Both the position numbers and the translations under genes were made by a program. Below the pieces are notes generated by a model, which was given only the letters and a program-made list of their open reading frames with translations, was not told the origin of the DNA and ran no database searches. From Marivita sp. (lineage in GTDB: Bacteria > Pseudomonadota > Alphaproteobacteria > Rhodobacterales > Rhodobacteraceae), in assembly GCF_020055635.1 (NCBI RefSeq), contig NZ_JAIPUT010000005.1:62001-126000 (forward strand): a stretch of 64,000 nt of DNA, in the 5' to 3' direction. Positions 27,211 to 35,768 of this stretch are shown here, piece by piece; positions within the stretch are counted from its first letter, which is position 1; the number at the start of each line of letters is the position of its first letter.

Positions 27211-28152
27211 ATGTTGGGAAAAACCGCAAATGGCCTCTTCTGGATGTATCGCTACATGGAACGGGCCGAAAACACGGCACGGCTGATCGAAACCGGCCAG
27301 CGCATCGCGCTGACGCGGCTCAACCAGACTGACGAAGAATGGAAGTCCGTTCTGAAATCGGCCGATTGCCTGTCGGGCTACCGGGCCGCGCATGACGACA
27401 TGTCCCGCGATCAGGCGGTGGACTGGATGCTGCGCAGCAAGGACAATTCCTCCTCCGTCGTGTCCAGCGTGAATGCCGCGCGCCAGAATGCCAGGCTGGT
27501 CCGCACCGCGATCACCGGCGAGGTCTGGGAGGCGGTGAACTCGGCCTACATGGCTCTGAAATCCGCCTTGTCGCGCAAGGTGTCCGAACGCGATCTGCCC
27601 AGTGTCCTCCGCCTGATCCGGCATCACGCGGCGCTGGTGCGCGGGGTCACGCATGGCACGATGCTGCGCAATCAAATCTACGATTTCGCGCGCCTCGGCA
27701 CCTTCATCGAACGGGCCGACAACACGGCACGGATCCTGGACGTGAAATACTATGTGCTGCTGCCTTCGGCCAAGTCGGTCGGAACGTCGATCGACAACGT
27801 GCAATGGGAATCGATCCTGCGCTCGGTCTCGGCGCGCGGCGGCTTCCGCATGGAGTTCGGCGCCGGTGGCGGGCCGCGTGAAATCGCGGAATTCCTGATC
27901 CTCGACAGGCGGATGCCCCGCTCTCTGGCCTTCTGTGCCGGCAAACTGGGGGACAACCTGAATTACCTGGCTGATGATCACGGGGCCGGTGCGGCGTCAC
28001 GCGAACGGGTCAGCGCGCTTGAAAACGGACTGCTGTCCAAGGACATCAACGATATCTTTCAATTCGGCCTGCACGAATTCCTGCAAAAAACCATCGAGGA
28101 AATCACCAATATTTCCCGCCAGATCGAACAGGATTTCCGTTTCTATGCCTGA
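27211..28152 (+). CDS. Alpha-E domain protein of the Anbu operon (DUF403)
   Basis: This 313-residue helical protein begins MLGKTANGLFWMYRYMERAENTARL, the standard opening of the alpha-E family, so the ATG at 27211, with GGAGGAG upstream, is preferred over longer readings. A second ERADNTARILD copy near 170 reflects the internal repeat. It lies 4 nt after the ATP-grasp gene. Its biochemical role is unknown, but it always travels with a permuted ATP-grasp enzyme and probably forms a complex with it. Confidence 0.9.
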   Translation: MLGKTANGLFWMYRYMERAENTARLIETGQRIALTRLNQTDEEWKSVLKSADCLSGYRAAHDDMSRDQAVDWMLRSKDNSSSVVSSVNAARQNARLVRTAITGEVWEAVNSAYMALKSALSRKVSERDLPSVLRLIRHHAALVRGVTHGTMLRNQIYDFARLGTFIERADNTARILDVKYYVLLPSAKSVGTSIDNVQWESILRSVSARGGFRMEFGAGGGPREIAEFLILDRRMPRSLAFCAGKLGDNLNYLADDHGAGAASRERVSALENGLLSKDINDIFQFGLHEFLQKTIEEITNISRQIEQDFRFYA

Positions 28153-28173
28153 CCCAGATGGGGATCTCACGCC

Positions 28174-28971
28174 ATGCGCCTGAGCATCGAACACACGACC
28201 CGCTACCGCTTTGACGCGCCCGTCGTCTACGGTCTTCAGCAACTGCGGAAGACGCCGAAAAGCACGTATAATCAGTCTGTCACGAACTGGACCACGCAGA
28301 TCGTCGGAGGCCGCAAGGAGGTCGCGTTCGAGGATCACCATCACAACACCACGGAACTGATCAGCTTTGATCCCGATACCACCGAACTATCGGTAACAAG
28401 CGCGGGCGAGGTCGAGATCGAAGACAATGCCGGTGTTCTGGGGCCGCATCACGGCAATGCGCCGCTGTGGCTGTACCTGATGACCACCTCGCGAACCGAA
28501 GCCGGATCGGGCGCGCGTGCCCTGATCAGGGATTTCAACGCGCCGATGGATATCTCGGATTTGCACGCGCTCTCGGAGCGTATCCGGACGGCCATCCCCT
28601 ATACGCTGGGCTCGTCCGAACCAAGCTGGTCCGCAGAAGATGCGATCTCGGCCGCCAAAGGCGTCTGCCAGGACCATACCCATGTCTTCATCGCCTGCCT
28701 GCGTGCCTTGTCGATCCCGGCGCGATACGTCTCCGGCTACCTGATGCTCAACGAGACAACCAGCCAGGACGCCATGCATGCCTGGGCCGAAGCCTTTGTC
28801 GAAGGTCTGGGATGGGTCGGGTTCGACGTGTCCAACGGTGTTTCGCCGGACACACGTTACGTTCGCGTTGCGACGGGGCTGGACTATTCCGATGCAGCGC
28901 CGATATCTGGAACCCGGATCGGCGGCGCCAACGAGGAACTGCATGTCCGCATCAACGTGGTTCAGCAGTAA
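28174..28971 (+). CDS. Transglutaminase-like protein of the Anbu operon
   Basis: The 265-residue protein has an N-terminal beta domain (MRLSIEHTTRYRFDAPV, typical of the Bact_transglu_N family) and a transglutaminase-like domain with the triad C165 (KGVCQDHTH), H202 (MHAWAEAF) and D218 (GFDVSN). It probably acts as a cysteine protease or acyl-transferase on a peptide. It is the third gene of the Anbu operon, 21 nt after the alpha-E gene. Confidence 0.9.
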   Translation: MRLSIEHTTRYRFDAPVVYGLQQLRKTPKSTYNQSVTNWTTQIVGGRKEVAFEDHHHNTTELISFDPDTTELSVTSAGEVEIEDNAGVLGPHHGNAPLWLYLMTTSRTEAGSGARALIRDFNAPMDISDLHALSERIRTAIPYTLGSSEPSWSAEDAISAAKGVCQDHTHVFIACLRALSIPARYVSGYLMLNETTSQDAMHAWAEAFVEGLGWVGFDVSNGVSPDTRYVRVATGLDYSDAAPISGTRIGGANEELHVRINVVQQ

Positions 28972-28980
28972 GGGCTTGAA

Positions 28981-29721
28981 GTGACATATTGCGTGGGAAT
29001 GATGCTCCGAAGGGGGCTTGTGTTCATGTCGGACACCCGCACCAATGCCGGCCTCGACAATATCTCGACATTCAGGAAGATGACGGTCTGGAACGAACCG
29101 GGCGATCGGGTTCTCACGATCATGTCGGCGGGCAACCTGGCCACGACCCAGGCCGTGATCAGTCTGCTGGACGAGCGCAGCAAGCTTCCGGCAGACCGCA
29201 AACCGTCGCTGATGAAAGCTCCGTCGATGTTTCAGGCGGCCTGCATGGTGGGCGACACGCTGCGCGAGGTCATCCGCGACCTCAAGGATGGCGGTCAGCG
29301 TGCCGAAAGCAATTTCGATGCGACCCTGATTCTTGGCGGCCAGATCGCGGGCAGCCCGTCGCGCCTGTTCCTGATCTATCCCGAGGGCAACTTCATCGAA
29401 GCCGGAGAGGACACGCCATTCTTTCAGATCGGCGAGATCAAGTACGGCCGCCCCATCCTCGTCCGCGCCTACGATCCCGACCTGAGTTTCGAAAGCGCGA
29501 TGAAGCTCTTGCTGGTCAGCTTCGACTCGACCCTGAAGGCCAATCTTTCGGTCGGAGCGCCGCTCGACTACTTCTGCTACGAGGCGGACAGCCTCATCAA
29601 GAAACATGTCGGCCGTGTGGAGGCGGACAACAAGCAGTTCCAGACGATCTCGACTCAATGGGGTGACGCGCTTAAACAGGCGCTGGATACGTTGCCAGAC
29701 GTAACCCTGACCACGGACTGA
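28981..29721 (+). CDS. Anbu-type (ancestral beta subunit) proteasome-like peptidase
   Basis: The 246-residue product begins with GTG and the sequence MTYCVGMMLRRGLVFMSDTR. Removal of Met exposes Thr2 as the N-terminal nucleophile, as in proteasome beta subunits. TNAGLDNISTF and ILTIMSAGNLATTQ match the Anbu family, which forms large open-ring assemblies. It lies 9 nt after the transglutaminase gene with AGGG before the start. Genetic context is the classic Anbu operon; the natural substrate is not established. Confidence 0.9.
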   Translation: MTYCVGMMLRRGLVFMSDTRTNAGLDNISTFRKMTVWNEPGDRVLTIMSAGNLATTQAVISLLDERSKLPADRKPSLMKAPSMFQAACMVGDTLREVIRDLKDGGQRAESNFDATLILGGQIAGSPSRLFLIYPEGNFIEAGEDTPFFQIGEIKYGRPILVRAYDPDLSFESAMKLLLVSFDSTLKANLSVGAPLDYFCYEADSLIKKHVGRVEADNKQFQTISTQWGDALKQALDTLPDVTLTTD

Positions 29722-29746
29722 TACGTCCAAGCCAGAAAGAGCCCCG

Positions 29747-30700
29747 ATGTCCTCGAACCCAGTCATCTGCGTTGGCGGTGAAAACCTGATCGATCACGTG
29801 ACCCGGGACGGTGTCGTCTCGACCTTGCCCGGAGGGTCGCCGTTCAACGTCGCGATGGCGTTGGGAAGACAGGCGGCAGAGGTGCATTACCTCACGCCGA
29901 TCTCCACCGACAGCTGGGGCGACCTGCTGGCCGAAACGCTCGATGCGTCCGGCGTCACTTTGAGCGGCGGGCGTGTTGGAGCCCCCAGTACCATTGCGCG
30001 GGTGACGGTGACCAAGGGCATTCCGTCCTACCTGTTCGAACGTGACGGCACCGCCGAACGCAGCGTCAGCGCGTCGTCGATCGCGGCGGCCATGCCGGCA
30101 AACACCCAGGCATTGCACACCGGATCCCTGGCCATTTCCGAAGGCCATGACGCGGATGCTTGGGAGCAGGCCTGCAAGACCACCTACGAGGCCGGAACGC
30201 TTGTTTCGCTTGATCCGAACGTGCGTCTGTCGATCATCGCGGATGTCGACACCTATCGCGCGCGCATCTTCCGGATGATCCAAAGCGCCCATGTCCTCAA
30301 GCTGAGCGACGAAGATCTCGACGGGCTCTGCCCCGGCATGGCACAGGCCGAGGCGCTGGACCTGGTGCGGTCGCGCACCTCGGCTGCACTTCTGGTCATG
30401 ACCAAGGGGCCGGATGGCGCGATGGCATGGTGCGACGATGGATGGATCGACGTTCCCGCCCCGCCGGTGCCCGGACTGGTCGACACGGTTGGGGCAGGGG
30501 ACACGTTCATGGCCACCCTGCTGGCCGGTCTTGCCCGGCTGGACGCGCTGTCGCCGCCCGCCCTTGCCCATCTGACCGCCCCGGATGTCGAAGGCCTGCT
30601 GCGCCGCGCCGGCATGGCTGCCGCCATCAACTGTAGCCGCGCCGGGTGCAACCCGCCGTCACAAAAAGACCTCGACGCGGCGATGTCCGGCGCAGGCTGA
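29747..30700 (+). CDS. PfkB family carbohydrate kinase (fructokinase-like)
   Basis: This 317-residue kinase has the PfkB substrate motif PGGSPFNVAMALGR near the N-terminus and the C-terminal catalytic motif DTVGAGDTFMATLLAGL, with the GAGD aspartate as base. The length and motifs fit fructokinase or a related sugar kinase. It begins 25 nt after the Anbu gene, so read-through from that operon is possible, but no functional link is obvious. It converges with the small gene at 30708. Confidence 0.85.
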   Translation: MSSNPVICVGGENLIDHVTRDGVVSTLPGGSPFNVAMALGRQAAEVHYLTPISTDSWGDLLAETLDASGVTLSGGRVGAPSTIARVTVTKGIPSYLFERDGTAERSVSASSIAAAMPANTQALHTGSLAISEGHDADAWEQACKTTYEAGTLVSLDPNVRLSIIADVDTYRARIFRMIQSAHVLKLSDEDLDGLCPGMAQAEALDLVRSRTSAALLVMTKGPDGAMAWCDDGWIDVPAPPVPGLVDTVGAGDTFMATLLAGLARLDALSPPALAHLTAPDVEGLLRRAGMAAAINCSRAGCNPPSQKDLDAAMSGAG

Positions 30701-30707
30701 GGTCCGT

Positions 30708-31010
30708 TCAAAGCGACAGCCGACGTTCCCGCGCACCGCCGCGACGGCGCGGCTTTGGCAGCGCAAGGTCGAGCGGCTGCAAGGGGGTTTCAATCGACCG
30801 GTTCAGCAGGTCGCAGAACTCCGCAACCGCGGGATCGGTGTCCCGGAACGGGGCGGCCGACAGATAGGCGCGCGAGGCTTCGGTAAGATAACAGGCATTC
30901 GCGGGCAACCCGCCAAGCCATTGCATGTAGCCCAGCTGACCAATCTCGCGCGCCCGTTCGGGCGTTGACGGGTTGACCTGCAACTGGGTCAGGGTTCGTT
31001 CGATCGACAT
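30708..31010 (-). CDS. Uncharacterised 100-residue protein under a cobalamin riboswitch
   Basis: I do not recognise this family. The 100-residue product is soluble, with no signal or membrane segment. It has a mostly helical core (ERAREIGQLGYMQWL, LTEASRAYLSAA, AVAEFCDLLNRSIE) and a basic tail (PKPRRRGGARERRLSL). The ATG at 31010 has AGGG upstream. A B12 riboswitch precedes it on the same strand with no other gene between, so its expression is probably shut down when cobalamin is plentiful. That suggests a role in B12 uptake, synthesis or a B12-independent bypass. Confidence 0.7.
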   Translation of the reverse strand: MSIERTLTQLQVNPSTPERAREIGQLGYMQWLGGLPANACYLTEASRAYLSAAPFRDTDPAVAEFCDLLNRSIETPLQPLDLALPKPRRRGGARERRLSL

Positions 31011-31125
31011 ACAGCGCCCTCCGCGCAGGGACGGTGTGTCGGAAGGTACGAATAATGCCCGACGCGGGAAGCGCCGTGCAGATCGACCCTCCGGTGCACC
31101 CCGCCCGGGTTCAGTTCTCTTGCGA

Positions 31126-31295
31126 TGGCAGGTCTCCTGACTCGCGGGTCATCATGTCGATCGCACCTTCCCAGGCGGTGAGCCCAGTGGTCTTGCGCGA
31201 AGCACTTGCCGCTTACAGTTGCGGGGGCAGTCACGGATTTTCACCGTATTCCCTAATCGGCCGACGCGGTTGGCGCCGACCACCATCACCACGAT
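31126..31295 (-). promoter_or_regulatory. Cobalamin (AdoCbl) riboswitch
   Basis: Read on the minus strand, three hallmark blocks occur in order: GGGAATACGGTGAAAATCCG (31234-31253), GCCCCCGCAACTGTAAGC (31211-31228) and the B12 box GCGAGTCAGGAGACCTGCC (31127-31145). A CCACTGGG segment and a GGGAAGG segment lie between them, as in the consensus. The 5' G-rich part lies near 31280-31293. The element ends about 115 nt before the ATG of the 100-residue gene at 31010. The fold is inferred from these conserved blocks. Confidence 0.93.
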
Positions 31296-31546
31296 ATTCC
31301 CAGAAGTCGCGATTCCAATCAATGTGGATTGTGAAGATGCGTCGAATTTGACCCGCCTTCAGGGCAAGCAGGGAATTGTTAAGACCTTGGTGCAAAGTTG
31401 GGCCGAAATGGGGCCAACCGCCCCAATCCGCATTTGAAAAGGACGGCCCGAACATGCCAGCGACCCTGACAATCGTGCAGCTGTTCCTGTACCTGGTCCG
31501 TCGCATCAGGGCCGCCCGCAACATGCGGGCAGCCCGGTGTCTCGGC
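31296..31546. other. Gap between the riboswitch and the giant secreted protein gene
   Basis: These 251 nt should hold the promoter of the riboswitch transcript and the 3' end of the gene at 31547. A 7 bp hairpin (GCCCGCA, ACA loop, TGCGGGC) lies at 31514-31530, shortly after that gene's stop on the minus strand, and may serve as a weak terminator. Nothing else could be supported. Confidence 0.4.
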
Positions 31547-34500
31547 TCAGACCGCGAAAAGATCGTCGGCGACCCCGACAAGCTGCATCAGGAACCCGTC
31601 CGATGTCCCGTCAAGGATGTCGGAATAGACCGCATCGCTCTGGTTCAGCCCTGCCTGCAAGCTGGCATCGGAACCGTCGAAGCCTTGCATGATGGCATTG
31701 GCCATCTCGATATCCGACATGCCCCGCGTCACCGCGAAATGCCCGCCCAGCAGAACCTTGTTGGCAAGATAGGCCGCATCCGCCGCTCCGCCGGTTTCCG
31801 CCTTGGCACCGCCCAGGATGGCCTGGATGAAGTTCGCGGGCGTCACACCCGCTTCATCCTCAAGCTGGTCAAGCCAATACGCCATGCCCTGCGGGTCAGG
31901 ATCGCGGCCAAGCACGTTTTCATAGACCGTCGTGACAAAGGACGACAGGTCATCAAGGTTCCCGTAAAGCGCGCGCGTTTCCGGCTGGTCGAAGAAACGC
32001 GTTGCGATCTCTTCAAGACGCATCCCGTTCGCCATCTGGTCGCCCCAGAAGAACAGCCCGACAGCATCCGGTGCGCGGTTGAAATAGGCGATGTAAAGCT
32101 CGGTCAGGGCCGCCATGGACGCACCGTCCAGGCCCGCCATCCCATCGAACATGTCGATCGAAACACCGTCATTTCCGAACGGTGCAACGCCGGTGTCGAA
32201 CTCGATCCACTCGATATTGCGCGCGGTCAGAGCGGAGCCGCCGTCCTCTCGGTTCTCGATCACGATGTCGTTCCCCGAGAAGCGCAGCGAATAGGCGGAC
32301 TGGTTTCCGTCCAACACCAGACTGTCCGTACCGGCGCCTCCGTCGAACAGCGTGGCGCTGCCGTCTGCGATGATCCGGTCGTCGCCGTCGGTGTTGTCCC
32401 GCTCCGGGTCGGGCGTTTGCCCAAGTCCTGCATCCGATTGATCGGTGAACGGGTTGACGATCGGAGTGGGCAGGTCGTCGTCCAGCCTTTCTGCCAGCCA
32501 CTCGGCAATCGCCCCGAAATTCTGCGCCACGGCGGGATGAATGCTGCCCGGAAGCGCCATGTCATCTGGCGGTGCCGATCCGAACACGGTCGTGTAATGC
32601 ACCATCGAGGCCAGCAGGTAGAGCGTCGGCGTGCCATGCGGACCGTCATCGACATAAAGGTCGGCCGGCCGCAATGCCCCCAGACCAAGGTCGGGGTCGC
32701 CAAGCATCGCCGAGATATCCGGCCCGACGCTGATCAGACGGACTTCCAGATCCGGGCGGGCATCTCGGATGATATCGGTCAGCGACACCCACCAGTCGTG
32801 CCAGTCTCCGTTCATGTAGGTTTGCCATGCCGCGAATTCGGCGTCCGAGGGAGGGAAGGACGAGATGAAACCCTCCATTTCCGGCCAGGTTTCGTAGATG
32901 TTGATTGCAGCCCCGGGAGCCCGGTCTTCAGCCCATTCGATGATCCGGAGCGCCGATGTTGCGGGCGAGGTGCTGGGGTCGATCCAGTAGGGGCTGTCGG
33001 GTGACTGATCCTGGACGAAATTCACCGCCGAGATCGTGATCTGGTTGAAACCGGCATCTGCAAAGCTGTCTCCGGTGTCACGATCCCACGCCTCGGATAC
33101 CGTGGGAAGGCCGATATGCGGATCAGGTGGAAGATCATCATGCCTCGTCAGCATCCCGGTCTGCATGCCCACGGCATACGACTGCCCGTTGGCATCGGCG
33201 AACTGGTTCACCCAATGCGCCACGGAAAGTTCCGGATTTCCAACGGCCCAGACATACAGGCTGTTGCCAAAGACATATTCGCGCACGTCATCCGTCGGAG
33301 TGATCGGGTTGTAAGTCGGCTCGGATTCGGGGTCCGGGTCCGGCCGCGGATCTGGTCGTGGATCTGGTTGCTGATCGGGCTCAGGCTCGGGATCGGGCTC
33401 TCGTTCCGGATCGGGTCTTTCGGAGGGGTCTGGCAATTGGTCGAAATCCCAGGGGGTCGAAGCCCATGTTCCATCCTTCATGTGCCCGGGTGCGGGGTGG
33501 CTGTCCATGAACGCGACCACCGCGTCATGGCGCGGGGTCGAATCCTCCAGATGCCGCATCGAGCCCCAACTGCCCCATTTGCTCGGTTCCGAGACGTCGA
33601 CAAACGCGTTGAACAGGGTCCCGCCTGCCGCCTCCCACCCTTCCAGAAGCTCTGTGTAGAGCTGACCCATTCCTTCGGAATAGTTCAGATGCGTGAAGAA
33701 TTCGGTCAGCCTGTCATTGTCGACCCATTGACCGATCCCGACCACATGCGTGCCGCCTTCATACATCACGAGGTCGAGCCCATGCGCATCGGCCACGCCC
33801 TTGTGATAGCGAAACAGTTCGAACAGGCCCTGAAGCGAATCCTCGGCGTCACCGGTCACCGATCCGTCGCGCAATTCCCGCACGGCCAGCGCTTCTGCCA
33901 GATCGAAACGGTGCTCTGCAACATAGGCGTTTGCCGCCGCACCGGAGAGGCCCTGTGCGCTGGCGTCCTGCCGCGCCTGTGCCTCGCTTTGGGAAATCCA
34001 GTCCAAGACGGTGCCGGCCTTGGCATCCGTGCCCAGACTGTTGCCGAAATACCCCGTGATCGCGTAGGTGTCGAAGGACAGGTACGGGGCTGCGTTTGCC
34101 TGACCTTGTGCCTGCCAGTTCGGGGCGTTCAGAACGGAATTTTCCAGCCCCGGCCAATACGTGTGGGTCGAGATCACCTTGACCAGCTGATCCTCGGACC
34201 CGGCGTAAACCTGATCCAGGATGCGTGCCATTTCTGCGGATCGCGCACCATATTCCTGCACCCACCCATCGCCCAGATCCTGTCCGAACCGCTCTTGTGC
34301 GGCCTGGGCCGCATCCTGTGCCTGCTCGAACATCCAGTTCCAGACTTCGTTCGAAAGTTCGATATGCGCCCGCAGATCGGGGTTCAGGTTGTCGCGCACA
34401 TAGGTGGCGAATTCGCGGATATAGGTCGCATCCGCATGCCAGGGAATGTTGAACCAGGGTTCGGTCCCGGTGGCATTGGCCAGCGCGACCATGATTTCGA

Positions 34501-35158
34501 CCGGGACGCCGCCGTGGTAGGTGTAGTCACCGGCCTGCGGCCGCTCCGACCAGTTCCGGATCGTGGAATCGTTGGTTGCCTGCCAATCCATGAATCGCAG
34601 CGAATGCGCATCGCCGATGATGTCGAGCCAGAGCGGATTGAAGAGCTGACCCGCCTCATGCGCCGGAATGTGTTCCTGCTTTACGACCTCGATGTTGCGC
34701 AGATAGTTTCCGGTGTTCTGCGGATCGGTCGAACTGATCGAGATCGTGACCATCCCATCGCCGGTCGGGCGATGGTCGAACCAGATCTCGCCATCTGTCC
34801 GTGAAACGATTTCGGCACCGTACACGGTGATGTCGCCGTCGCCGTCAAAGCTCAGCCGGTAGAGACCGCTGGTATATTGCGCCTCGGCCGGCATCTCGGT
34901 CAGGATGAAGGTCTGGATCTGCTCGACCCCCTCGGGGAATTCGGTGATCCAGCCGTTGTCGTCAAGCACGCCCAACGCGCCGAGGTCGTCTGCCGAGTAG
35001 GCGCCCCACTGACTGTCCGTGTGGGCATGCCACGGCCGGGCCGTCTTGAAAACATCAAGGAAAGGTTGTTGTACGCTCCAGTCGACGACACCCCGCAATC
35101 CAAATGCCATCGCCGCCGCAGAAGTCTGCGTTCCGAACACGTCGGTCAAGGGTTCCAT
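31547..35158 (-). CDS. Giant secreted protein: GH-A-like glycosidase, SGNH-like domain, DUF4214 tail
   Basis: The 1203-residue protein appears to have four parts. Residues about 1-570 look like a (beta/alpha)8 glycosidase of clan GH-A type, with NE at 270-271 (HIELSNEVWNW) as acid/base and E467 (VMYEGG) as nucleophile. A Pro-Asp-rich linker spans about 576-614. Residues about 620-930 resemble an SGNH esterase (GNSL near the start, IHPAVAQNFGAIAEWL near the end). An RTX-like segment (DGGAGTDSLVLDG) and DUF4214-like repeats (YIAYFNRAPDAVGLFFWG) close the protein, which suits type I secretion. ATG 35158 has GGAG 6 nt upstream. The glycan target is unknown. Confidence 0.75.
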   Translation of the reverse strand: MEPLTDVFGTQTSAAAMAFGLRGVVDWSVQQPFLDVFKTARPWHAHTDSQWGAYSADDLGALGVLDDNGWITEFPEGVEQIQTFILTEMPAEAQYTSGLYRLSFDGDGDITVYGAEIVSRTDGEIWFDHRPTGDGMVTISISSTDPQNTGNYLRNIEVVKQEHIPAHEAGQLFNPLWLDIIGDAHSLRFMDWQATNDSTIRNWSERPQAGDYTYHGGVPVEIMVALANATGTEPWFNIPWHADATYIREFATYVRDNLNPDLRAHIELSNEVWNWMFEQAQDAAQAAQERFGQDLGDGWVQEYGARSAEMARILDQVYAGSEDQLVKVISTHTYWPGLENSVLNAPNWQAQGQANAAPYLSFDTYAITGYFGNSLGTDAKAGTVLDWISQSEAQARQDASAQGLSGAAANAYVAEHRFDLAEALAVRELRDGSVTGDAEDSLQGLFELFRYHKGVADAHGLDLVMYEGGTHVVGIGQWVDNDRLTEFFTHLNYSEGMGQLYTELLEGWEAAGGTLFNAFVDVSEPSKWGSWGSMRHLEDSTPRHDAVVAFMDSHPAPGHMKDGTWASTPWDFDQLPDPSERPDPEREPDPEPEPDQQPDPRPDPRPDPDPESEPTYNPITPTDDVREYVFGNSLYVWAVGNPELSVAHWVNQFADANGQSYAVGMQTGMLTRHDDLPPDPHIGLPTVSEAWDRDTGDSFADAGFNQITISAVNFVQDQSPDSPYWIDPSTSPATSALRIIEWAEDRAPGAAINIYETWPEMEGFISSFPPSDAEFAAWQTYMNGDWHDWWVSLTDIIRDARPDLEVRLISVGPDISAMLGDPDLGLGALRPADLYVDDGPHGTPTLYLLASMVHYTTVFGSAPPDDMALPGSIHPAVAQNFGAIAEWLAERLDDDLPTPIVNPFTDQSDAGLGQTPDPERDNTDGDDRIIADGSATLFDGGAGTDSLVLDGNQSAYSLRFSGNDIVIENREDGGSALTARNIEWIEFDTGVAPFGNDGVSIDMFDGMAGLDGASMAALTELYIAYFNRAPDAVGLFFWGDQMANGMRLEEIATRFFDQPETRALYGNLDDLSSFVTTVYENVLGRDPDPQGMAYWLDQLEDEAGVTPANFIQAILGGAKAETGGAADAAYLANKVLLGGHFAVTRGMSDIEMANAIMQGFDGSDASLQAGLNQSDAVYSDILDGTSDGFLMQLVGVADDLFAV

Positions 35159-35399
35159 GCCCCACTCCACTCATCCAAAGCCCCCGGAAAGAGCGTTGGG
35201 CGGTGAAATGTGAAGGCGGACTTAAAGTTCCGATTTGTCGCAAACTGTCCCGGGGCCCGATCGCACTCACGCCGTGCAGACCGGCAATGCCGTGCTCAGG
35301 ACTTTCCTCTTGAAACAACGGGTTGAACGACCAGCAGGCGAAGTTCCGCCAAAACGGAGCGCGCCCCGTCCCGCCGATGCGGAGTGCGTAGAATTTTAG

Positions 35400-35768
35400 T
35401 CAACCGCCCCGTGCCATGATCAGGAGCCCGACCACGATCAAGACCAGACCGATCACCCGGCTGGGCTGAAACGGCTCGCCAAGCAAGAGCATGCCCGATC
35501 CTGCGACCATCACGAAGCTCATCGCGACGAAAGGGTAGGCGAGGGAGAGATCGAGCTGCCGCAATGCGAACAGCCAGAACACCGTCCCGACGCCGTACAG
35601 CGCAAGACCCAGCATGACCATCGGCGAAAAAACCATGGCCGCCGTCTTGATCCAGACGCTTGCGTCAGGGGACGCCGTGGATTGACCGACACCCACCTTG
35701 AACGCGGTCTGCCCAAGAGCGGACAGCGAGACGCTTGTGAAGATCAGCGCGAATGCGCCCCATGTCAT
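35400..35768 (-). CDS. Small DMT/EamA-type membrane transporter (ArnE/SMR-like)
   Basis: This 122-residue protein has four membrane helices (about 3-23, 43-65, 70-90 and 98-118) and the SMR/EamA layout, with AYPFVAMSFVMVAGSGMLLLGEP in the third and fourth helices. Its ATG at 35768 overlaps the stop of the UbiA-HAD gene (ATGA). Members next to polyprenyl-sugar genes act as flippases for undecaprenyl-linked sugars, such as ArnE/ArnF. That role is the best inference here; drug export is the alternative. Confidence 0.75.
   Translation of the reverse strand: MTWGAFALIFTSVSLSALGQTAFKVGVGQSTASPDASVWIKTAAMVFSPMVMLGLALYGVGTVFWLFALRQLDLSLAYPFVAMSFVMVAGSGMLLLGEPFQPSRVIGLVLIVVGLLIMARGG

Noticed and set aside
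31021-31546. A small protein-coding gene on the plus strand over the B12 element
   Set aside because: The conserved riboswitch blocks on the minus strand explain the sequence; plus-strand frames have no support.
33116-34804. A 562-codon open frame on the plus strand inside the giant protein gene
   Set aside because: The minus-strand frame has catalytic motifs, linker and tail in order; the plus frame has none.
20041-35158. A polysaccharide utilisation locus joining the GH9 gene and the giant protein gene
   Set aside because: The two genes are 9 kb apart with lysine catabolism, Anbu and B12-linked genes between, and no transporter or regulator links them.
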